Shown: one piece after another, positions 6,921 to 12,347 of the stretch | Layout: each line of letters starts with the position of its first letter | Position numbering within the stretch: position 1 is the stretch's first letter | Origin: an uncultured Corynebacterium sp. | GTDB lineage: Bacteria > Actinomycetota > Actinomycetes > Mycobacteriales > Mycobacteriaceae | Assembly: GCF_946221105.1 (NCBI RefSeq) | Contig: NZ_CAMICL010000054.1 | Span: forward strand, 1 to 12,347 | DNA length: 12,347 nt | Direction: 5' to 3' | The notes under the pieces: model-generated | Seen by the model: only the letters and a program-made list of their open reading frames with translations | What the model was told of the DNA's origin: nothing | Databases searched by the model: none | Position numbers and translations under genes: made by a program

Positions 6921-8320
6921 CGCAGCCGATCCTGCCGGACTACACCCTGGTCGCCGGCGCGGGCGTGTCGGGCCTCGGCGCTGCGCAGCTGCTTGAGCGC
7001 GCCGGCGCCCGCTTCACCGTCGTGGACGACAGCGAGGCCGGCCGCGCCCGCGCCGCGGCAGACGGTTACGACACCTGCACCGGCGACGAAGCACGCGCCC
7101 GCTTCGGTGAGGTCGGCCTTGTGGTCACCTCGCCCGGGTGGCGGCCGGACACGCCATTGCTTGTCGACGCCGCATCCGCCGGCATCGACGTCGTCGGCGA
7201 CGTGGAGCTGTGCTTCCGCCTGGACCGCGCCGGCGTGTTCGGCGCACCGCGCACCTGGCTGGTGGTCACCGGCACGAACGGCAAAACCACCACCACCGGC
7301 ATGCTCGCGAAGATGATGATCGAAGCGGGCAAAGACACCGGCCTGCGCGCCGGCGCCTGCGGCAACATCGGCGTCGCGGTGGGGGAGGCGATGCTCGCGC
7401 CGGAGCGTCTGGACGTGCTGGTGGCAGAACTTTCCAGCTTCCAGCTGCACTGGTCCTCCCAGCTCGTCCCCGATGCGGGCGTGCTGTTGAATCTGGCGGA
7501 CGACCACATCGACTGGCACGGCAGCTTCGCCGAGTACGCCGCGGCCAAGGCGAAGGTGCTCAAGGCGCCGGTGGCGGTGGCGGGCGTCGACGACACCGAG
7601 GTCGCCCGCATCGCCGACGGCACAGGACGCGAGGACATCGTCGGGTTCACGCTCGGCGAGCCGGCGGACGGCCAGGTTGGTGTGTCGGGCGGACGCATCG
7701 TCGCAAAGCTTGGCGGTGCGACTGTGGACGTCGCATCGGCCGACGGCATCGAGCCCGCCGGTGCCGCAGGCGTGCTGGACGCGCTGGCCGCCACCGCGGT
7801 GGCGCTGACCCAGGGTGCCAGCCCTGAGCACATCCAGCGCGCGCTGGACGCGTACCAGGTGGCGGGCCACCGCGGCGCGGTCGTGCACTCCGGCGGCGGG
7901 GTGGACTGGGTGGACAACTCCAAGGCCACTAACCCGCACGCGGCGGATTCGGCGCTCACGGGTGCCGGCACCGTGGTGTGGGTCGCCGGCGGGCAGCTCA
8001 AGGGCGCGTCCGTGGACGCCGTGGTCAAAGCGCACGCCACACAGTTCCGCGCGGTGGCGCTTCTGGGCGTGGACCGGGAGCTGATCCGCACCTCGCTTGA
8101 GCAGGTGGTGCCGGAGGTGCCCGTCTTCGTCTCCGATGCGCAGGACCCAGAGCAGGCGATGGACGAGGTCGTCGCGTGGGCGGCCGGGCAGGCGCAGCCG
8201 GGCGACACCGTCCTTTTGGCGCCCGCCGCGGCGAGCTTGGACATGTTTTCCGGCATGTCTGCGCGTGGCGACGCATTCGCGGCCGCCGCAATGCGACACT
8301 GGAACCCGCACAACAAGTAA
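6917..8320 (+). CDS. murD: UDP-MurNAc-L-Ala:D-Glu ligase MurD
   Basis: Cytosolic ATP-dependent ligase adding D-Glu to UDP-MurNAc-L-Ala. The 467-residue product begins with a Rossmann-type glycine-rich loop GAGVSG at 14-19. It has the ATP loop GTNGKTTT (K123), ELSSFQL at 171-177, a likely carbamylated lysine K211, DNSKATNP at 333-340, and APAAASLDMF at 435-444, the counterpart of the usual C-terminal SPACASFD-type motif. The frame is open to a GTG at 6896 inside mraY. The GTG at 6917 is preferred because it overlaps the mraY stop in GTGA, puts the Rossmann loop at the usual distance from the N terminus, and has GGGG 8 nt upstream. The ribosome binding site is weak, so coupling to mraY translation probably matters. 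Confidence 0.95.
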   Translation: MTQPILPDYTLVAGAGVSGLGAAQLLERAGARFTVVDDSEAGRARAAADGYDTCTGDEARARFGEVGLVVTSPGWRPDTPLLVDAASAGIDVVGDVELCFRLDRAGVFGAPRTWLVVTGTNGKTTTTGMLAKMMIEAGKDTGLRAGACGNIGVAVGEAMLAPERLDVLVAELSSFQLHWSSQLVPDAGVLLNLADDHIDWHGSFAEYAAAKAKVLKAPVAVAGVDDTEVARIADGTGREDIVGFTLGEPADGQVGVSGGRIVAKLGGATVDVASADGIEPAGAAGVLDALAATAVALTQGASPEHIQRALDAYQVAGHRGAVVHSGGGVDWVDNSKATNPHAADSALTGAGTVVWVAGGQLKGASVDAVVKAHATQFRAVALLGVDRELIRTSLEQVVPEVPVFVSDAQDPEQAMDEVVAWAAGQAQPGDTVLLAPAAASLDMFSGMSARGDAFAAAAMRHWNPHNK

Positions 8321-8321
8321 G

Positions 8322-8346
8322 CTCAACTAAAGGTTGAGGTTTTCTT
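8322..8346 (+). other. Small hairpin with T-rich tail between murD and ftsW
   Basis: CTCAAC at 8322-8327 and GTTGAG at 8333-8338 form a perfect 6-bp stem with a 5-nt loop, 1 nt after the murD stop. GTTTTCTT follows at 8339-8346. This has the layout of a weak intrinsic terminator or attenuator. The stem is short and only half G/C, and the tail is interrupted, so strong termination is doubtful. Its position just after a stop codon could also make it an mRNA 3'-end or processing element. Confidence 0.35.
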
Positions 8347-8371
8347 CCGCGGTTCCAATCGAAAGGGCAGC

Positions 8372-9772
8372 ATGACGGTTCAACGCGCACCCCGGCAACG
8401 CGCACCACGGCCGGACGCCCCATCGAAGCTCAGTGCAGGGGTCAGGCGCATCCAGGAGGCGCTCGACTCCCGGCCGCTGATCGACTACACCATGATCCGC
8501 AGCATCGTGCTCTTCCTCGCCGGCCTTGGCGTGGTCATGGTGATGAGCTCGTCCATGGCGACCTCGTTCGCCGCCAGCGCCAGCGTGTGGTCTTTGGCCG
8601 TGCGCCAGTTCGTGATGGTCGTGCTCGGCCTGATCGCGTTCTGGGCGGCGCTGAAGACCCCGCCGGAGCGGCTCCGGGGCCTGAGCAACTGGCTGATGGT
8701 CATCGCGGTCCTGTTGCTGATCGCCGTGCTCACGCCGCTGGGCACCGGCCGCGCCGAGGTGGGCTCGCAGTCCTGGCTGGTGGCCGGCCCGCTGCGCCTG
8801 CAGCCCTCCGAGTTCGCCCGCGTGGCCATCGCCATGTGGGGCGCGAAGATCCTGGCCAACAAGGATCCGCGCCGCCTGAGCACCCCAAACAACGGGTTTG
8901 CCGCGTTCCTCACCGTCTCCATCATCTGCGTCGGGTTGATTGCCATGCAGGGCGACATGGGCATGGCGCTGTCGTTTGCCGTCGTGGTGGCGTTCATCAT
9001 GCTCTTCGCCGGCGTGTCCTTGAAGGCAGTCGGCGTGGTCGCTGCCTCGGGTGTTTTGGCGCTGGTGGTGATCTTCCTCTCCGGCAGCTTCCGCTCTGAC
9101 CGCTTCCACGTCTACTTCGACGCGTTGCGCGGCCACTTCGACGACACCCGGGGTGTCGCGTTCCAGTCCCACCAGGGCTTCCTTTCGCTTGCGGACGGCC
9201 ACATCTTCGGCGTCGGTTTGGGCCAGTCCCGCGCGAAGTGGTTCTATCTGCCGGAGGCGCGCAACGACTTCATCTTCGCCGTTATCGGTGAGGAACTCGG
9301 CCTGTGGGGCGGCGCGCTGGTGATTGCTCTGTTCGCGCTGCTGGGCTTCTTCGGCATGCGCACCGCGCTGCGTGCGCAGACGCAGTACCAGACGCTCATG
9401 GCTGCCTCGCTGACCGCGGCGGTGGTCTCCCAGGCCTTCATCAACATGGGGTACGTGGTGGGCCTGCTGCCGGTCACCGGCATCCAGCTGCCCATGCTGT
9501 CCGCCGGCGGCTCCTCGGCCGTGTTCACCCTCGGCGCGATGGGCGTGCTGGCCTCGGTGGCGCGCCACGAGCCGGACGCGATCTCGTCCATGCAGAACTA
9601 CGGCCGCCCCGTGTTCGACCGCATCTTCTTCATCGCCGAGCCCCGCGCGCTGAAGCAGCGCCGCCCGGCACCGTCCGCCGCGCCGCGCCGCGAGCGCTAC
9701 GGCACGCCGGTGACCCAGCCGGTCGCCGCGGCCTACCATGGGCAGCCGCACCGCCGGACGCCGCGCCGTTAG
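8372..9772 (+). CDS. ftsW: Septal peptidoglycan polymerase FtsW (SEDS family)
   Basis: Polytopic SEDS glycosyltransferase that polymerises lipid II at the septum, working with FtsI. The 466-residue product has a basic cytoplasmic N-terminal tail (1-40), about ten membrane helices between 42 and 398, and a basic Pro/Arg-rich C-terminal tail of about 65 residues. SEDS motifs present are QPSEFA (144-149), the long extracellular-loop motif around GLGQS (282-286) through PEARNDFIF (294-302), with D299 matching the catalytic aspartate of E. coli FtsW, GEELG (306-310), and PVTGIQLP...SAGGSS (367-382). The PVTG and GGSS motifs plus the dcw location favour FtsW over its paralogue RodA. The ATG at 8372 follows GAAAGG (8361-8366). 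The tail may be a contact site, as C-terminal FtsW tails are reported to be in mycobacteria; that role here is inference. Confidence 0.95.
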   Translation: MTVQRAPRQRAPRPDAPSKLSAGVRRIQEALDSRPLIDYTMIRSIVLFLAGLGVVMVMSSSMATSFAASASVWSLAVRQFVMVVLGLIAFWAALKTPPERLRGLSNWLMVIAVLLLIAVLTPLGTGRAEVGSQSWLVAGPLRLQPSEFARVAIAMWGAKILANKDPRRLSTPNNGFAAFLTVSIICVGLIAMQGDMGMALSFAVVVAFIMLFAGVSLKAVGVVAASGVLALVVIFLSGSFRSDRFHVYFDALRGHFDDTRGVAFQSHQGFLSLADGHIFGVGLGQSRAKWFYLPEARNDFIFAVIGEELGLWGGALVIALFALLGFFGMRTALRAQTQYQTLMAASLTAAVVSQAFINMGYVVGLLPVTGIQLPMLSAGGSSAVFTLGAMGVLASVARHEPDAISSMQNYGRPVFDRIFFIAEPRALKQRRPAPSAAPRRERYGTPVTQPVAAAYHGQPHRRTPRR

Positions 9773-9775
9773 GAG
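9771..9775 (+). promoter_or_regulatory. murG ribosome binding site overlapping the ftsW stop
   Basis: AGGAG lies 4 nt before the ATG at 9780 and shares its first two bases with the ftsW TAG (9770-9772). It supports the 9780 start over the longer open frame beginning at 9738. Confidence 0.75.
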
Positions 9776-9779
9776 AGTT

Positions 9780-10859
9780 ATGACTTCCAAGAACTTCAGC
9801 GTCGTCATCGCAGGCGGCGGCACCGCGGGCCACATCGAGCCCGCACTCGCGGTCGCAGAGGTGCTTCGCGACGCTTACGGGGCCAACGTGGTCGCGCTCG
9901 GCACCGAACGTGGCCTGGAAACCACCATTGTTCCGGCCCGCGGGTTCGAGCTTTCCCTGATCGACCCTGTGCCGATCCCGCGCAAGAAGCCGTGGAAGCT
10001 CGCGTCCGTGCCGTTCAAGCTGGCGCGCAGCGTGCGCCAGGCCAAGCAGGCGATGAAGCGCAGCGGCGCGAGTGTTGTCTTTGGCACCGGCGGCTATGTC
10101 TCCGGCCCGGCGTACCTGGCCGCGAAGCAGCTGGGACTGCCGTTTTTCGTGCTGGAAACCAACGCGCTGGCCGGCATGGCCAACAAGCTGGGCGTGAAGC
10201 TCGGCGGCACCGGGTTCAACGCGGTGCCCAACTCCGGCATGGCAGGCGAGGTCGTCGGCGTGCCGGTGCGCCCCGGCGTGGGCGTGGACCCGGACGGCGC
10301 GAAGCGCGAGCGGGGCCTGCGCATGTGGAACTTGCAGGAGGGCCGCCCGACCATCCTGGTCACCGGCGGCTCCCAGGGCGCGGTGAGCATCAACGCGGCC
10401 CTGGCCGACGCGGTGGAGCGTCTCACCGGCGCGGGGTACCAAATCCTGCACGCCTACGGCCGCAAGAACGACGCGCCGGCGGGGCACGACCACTACACGG
10501 CCGTGCCGTACATCGACGACATGGAGGCCGCCTACGCCGTCGCCGACGTGGTGGTGTGCCGCTCCGGCGCCATGACGGTCGCCGAGAACTCCGCTGCCGG
10601 CATCCCCGCCATCTACATCCCGCTGCCGCACGGCAACGGCGAGCAGGGGCTCAACTCCGCCCACCTCGTCGATGCCGGGGCGGCTCTGCGTATCGACGAT
10701 GCGGCGCTGAGCGGCGACGTGCTCGTCGACAAGCTGCTGCCCCTAATTGCACCCGAGGCACGCGCGACAATGCGCGCGGCGCTCGAGGACACCGGCGCCG
10801 GCAGCGTCGCCGAGGACCTTGCCGCGCGCATCGCCGCGGCTGCTGGAAAGGACACATAA
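9780..10859 (+). CDS. murG: Lipid II synthase MurG (GlcNAc transferase)
   Basis: Membrane-associated GT-B glycosyltransferase on the cytosolic face. It adds GlcNAc from UDP-GlcNAc to lipid I, giving lipid II, the substrate of FtsW. The product has 359 residues, the usual length. The N-terminal domain carries the glycine-rich loop GGGTAGHIEP at 12-21, where H18 corresponds to the conserved histidine of the GGGTGGH motif; here the second glycine of the pair is alanine. FGTGGYVSGP lies at 101-110. The C-terminal UDP-sugar domain carries GGSQG at 196-200 and RSGAMTVAE at 261-269 (E269), then HGNGEQGLN at 284-292. The gene starts 7 nt after ftsW, and its stop abuts the murC start as TAAATG. No signal peptide or membrane helix is visible, as expected for this peripheral enzyme. 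Confidence 0.97.
   Translation: MTSKNFSVVIAGGGTAGHIEPALAVAEVLRDAYGANVVALGTERGLETTIVPARGFELSLIDPVPIPRKKPWKLASVPFKLARSVRQAKQAMKRSGASVVFGTGGYVSGPAYLAAKQLGLPFFVLETNALAGMANKLGVKLGGTGFNAVPNSGMAGEVVGVPVRPGVGVDPDGAKRERGLRMWNLQEGRPTILVTGGSQGAVSINAALADAVERLTGAGYQILHAYGRKNDAPAGHDHYTAVPYIDDMEAAYAVADVVVCRSGAMTVAENSAAGIPAIYIPLPHGNGEQGLNSAHLVDAGAALRIDDAALSGDVLVDKLLPLIAPEARATMRAALEDTGAGSVAEDLAARIAAAAGKDT
10845..10851 (+). promoter_or_regulatory. murC ribosome binding site
   Basis: GGAAAGG, inside the last codons of murG, lies 8 nt before the murC ATG at 10860. Confidence 0.7.
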
Positions 10860-12281
10860 ATGACAGATCTCTCCCGCGTCCACCTCATCGGCATCGGCGG
10901 GTCCGGCATGTCCGGCGTGGCGCACATCCTGCTGGACCGCGGCGCGACCGTGACCGGCTCCGACGCCAAGGATTCCCGCCCCGTGCGCGCGCTGAAGGCC
11001 AAGGGCGCCAAGGTCGCGCTCGGCCACGACGAGGCGAACCTGCAGCTGTCCGGCGAGCTGCCCACCGCCGTGGTGACCAGCTTCGCCGCCATCCCGCAGG
11101 ACAACCCTGAGCTGGTGCGCGCCAAGCGCGAGGGAATTCCGCTGCTGCGCCGCTCCGACCTGTTGGCGGAGCTGATGGAGGGCTCGACCCAGCTGCTGCT
11201 CGCGGGCACGCACGGCAAGACGTCCACGACCTCGATGGCGGTGGTGGCGCTGCAGGCGGCGGGGGAGGACCCCTCGTTCGCTATCGGCGGCCAGCTCAAC
11301 CGCGCTGGCACCAACGCGCACCACGGCCACGGCGACGTGTTCGTGGCGGAGGCCGACGAGTCCGACGCATCGCTGCTGCGCTACTCGCCGGACGTCGCGG
11401 TGATCACCAACATCGAGCCGGACCACCTGGACTTCTACGGCACTCGCGAGAAGTACTTCCAGGTCTTCGACGACTTCGCGGACATTGCCAAGCACGTGGT
11501 GGTCTGCCTCGACGACGACTACGCCGCCGCGTGCGGCGAGCGCGCCCTGGAGCGCGGCCTGACGGTGTCCGGCTACGGCACCGCCGAGGCCGCCGCGCGC
11601 CACCCGAAGATCCCGGCAGGCGCCGTGGTCACCGGGGAGCGCCAGGAAGGCGAGCACACCGTGGTCGAGGTGCAGCTGCGCACCGACCGCATCTCCGGCG
11701 ACGTGATGTACACGCTGGCGATTCCGGGCCGCCACATGGTGCTCAACTCGGCGGCCGCGCTGCTTTCCGGCGTGCTCGTGGGTGCGGACCCAGCGAAGCT
11801 TGCCCAGGGGCTCAGCGAGTTCACCGGCGTGCGCCGCCGGTTCGAGTACAAGGGTGAGGTCGGCGGAACCCGCGTCTACGACGACTACGCCCACCACCCG
11901 ACGGAAGTCGCCGCCGTGCTCACCGCCGCGCGCGACAAGGTTGAAGCCGAGGGCAACGGCGCCCGCGTCGTGGTGTGCTTCCAGCCCCACCTGTACTCGC
12001 GCACCCAGGAGTTCGCGGACGAGTTCGCCGAAGCACTTTCGCTTAGCGACGAATGCGTGCTCCTGGACATCTTCGGCGCCCGTGAAACGCCGGTGGAAGG
12101 CGTGACCTCGCGGATCATCGCCGAGAAGATGACCGCCCCGGTGCGCTTGGAGCCGGACTTCTCCGCTGCGCCTGCGACCGTGGCGTCGGTGGCCAAGCCC
12201 GGCGACCTGGTGCTGACCATGGGCGCGGGCAGCGTGACCATGCTGGCGGACGAGATCCTCGCCGCCCTGCGGGAGGCGTAG
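10860..12281 (+). CDS. murC: UDP-MurNAc:L-alanine ligase MurC
   Basis: First Mur ligase, adding L-Ala to UDP-MurNAc in the cytosol with ATP hydrolysis. The 473-residue product has the N-terminal nucleotide-fold loop GIGGSGMSG (11-19) and the ATP loop GTHGKTST (K120). It also has EADESD (164-169), a NIEPDHLDF stretch (184-192), FTGVRRRFE (321-329), YDDYAHHPTE (340-349), FQPHLYSRT (374-382) and TMGAGSV (453-459). All are standard MurC signatures and none is missing. Translation starts immediately after the murG stop. In C. glutamicum MurC is a reported substrate of the Ser/Thr kinase PknA; whether that holds here cannot be seen from sequence. The pathway order is C-D-E-F, while the gene order is E-F-D-C. 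Confidence 0.97.
   Translation: MTDLSRVHLIGIGGSGMSGVAHILLDRGATVTGSDAKDSRPVRALKAKGAKVALGHDEANLQLSGELPTAVVTSFAAIPQDNPELVRAKREGIPLLRRSDLLAELMEGSTQLLLAGTHGKTSTTSMAVVALQAAGEDPSFAIGGQLNRAGTNAHHGHGDVFVAEADESDASLLRYSPDVAVITNIEPDHLDFYGTREKYFQVFDDFADIAKHVVVCLDDDYAAACGERALERGLTVSGYGTAEAAARHPKIPAGAVVTGERQEGEHTVVEVQLRTDRISGDVMYTLAIPGRHMVLNSAAALLSGVLVGADPAKLAQGLSEFTGVRRRFEYKGEVGGTRVYDDYAHHPTEVAAVLTAARDKVEAEGNGARVVVCFQPHLYSRTQEFADEFAEALSLSDECVLLDIFGARETPVEGVTSRIIAEKMTAPVRLEPDFSAAPATVASVAKPGDLVLTMGAGSVTMLADEILAALREA
12271..12276 (+). promoter_or_regulatory. ftsQ ribosome binding site
   Basis: GGGAGG within the final codons of murC lies 6 nt before the ATG at 12283, the strongest Shine-Dalgarno site of the downstream half of the cluster. 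Confidence 0.75.
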
Positions 12282-12282
12282 C

Positions 12283-12347
12283 ATGCCCTGCCGCGCGATC
12301 GCGATCGTCGTCGGCTGCGTAGCCTTTGTGCTCGCGGTTGTGGCGGC
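12283..12347 (+). CDS. ftsQ: Start of FtsQ-like division protein (partial, cut by window end)
   Basis: Only 21 codons and two bases are visible. After M-P-C-R the product turns hydrophobic (Ala, Ile, Val, Gly, Phe, Leu), which looks like the beginning of a membrane anchor. This fits FtsQ, a bitopic divisome protein with a POTRA domain that bridges early and late division proteins, and ftsQ is the usual gene after murC in actinobacterial dcw clusters. No POTRA sequence is in view, so the name rests on position plus the hydrophobic start. The start is firm: the last in-frame stop is TGA at 12232-12234, no ATG, GTG or TTG lies in frame between it and 12283, and GGGAGG is correctly spaced. The gap to murC is a single base. 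It could in principle encode another exported protein. Confidence 0.7.
   Translation, partial: MPCRAIAIVVGCVAFVLAVVA

Noticed and set aside
9738..9779. ATG at 9738 as the murG start
   Set aside because: It overlaps ftsW and adds an Arg-rich extension before the MurG glycine-rich loop; AGGAG supports 9780.
10743..12284. 513-codon minus-strand frame over murG-murC
   Set aside because: Antisense shadow of murC produced by codon bias; no family resemblance.

Overview
The window is a stretch of the division and cell wall (dcw) cluster of a high-G+C actinobacterium, most likely a Corynebacterium. The evidence is the gene order ftsL-ftsI-murE-murF-mraY-murD-ftsW-murG-murC-ftsQ, all on the + strand, with no murB or ddl between murC and ftsQ. 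Other support comes from the strongly G/C-biased codon use, the meso-diaminopimelate signature in MurE, and the general character of the proteins. The genus call is an inference from family resemblance. The same order occurs in Mycobacterium, and the species cannot be given.

Layout: 12-692 is an FtsL-like bitopic division protein. A 97-nt gap with a G-rich hairpin follows. 790-2760 is ftsI (division transpeptidase), 2782-4266 murE, 4263-5783 murF, 5820-6920 mraY and 6917-8320 murD. A 51-nt gap with a small hairpin and T-rich tail follows. 8372-9772 is ftsW, 9780-10859 murG and 10860-12281 murC. 12283-12347 is the first 21 codons of ftsQ, cut by the window edge. No gap exceeds 100 nt. No tRNA, rRNA, mobile element or CRISPR array was seen.

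The genes work together. MurC, MurD, MurE and MurF add L-Ala, D-Glu, meso-DAP and D-Ala-D-Ala in turn to UDP-MurNAc in the cytosol. MraY moves the product to undecaprenyl phosphate (lipid I), and MurG adds GlcNAc (lipid II). FtsW polymerises lipid II and FtsI cross-links it at the septum, with FtsL and FtsQ as divisome scaffold and activator proteins. Several junctions are overlapping or abutting (murE/murF ATGA, mraY/murD GTGA, murG/murC TAAATG, murC/ftsQ 1 nt apart), which points to co-transcription and translational coupling.

I found no undescribed system here. The window is an intact, ordinary core-genome cluster. The points worth a second look are small: two intergenic hairpins, a charged insertion in MurF, lineage-type extensions in FtsL and FtsW, and a palindrome at the start of ftsQ. 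Several start codons were set inside longer open frames by ribosome-binding-site spacing and by overlap with the upstream stop codon.
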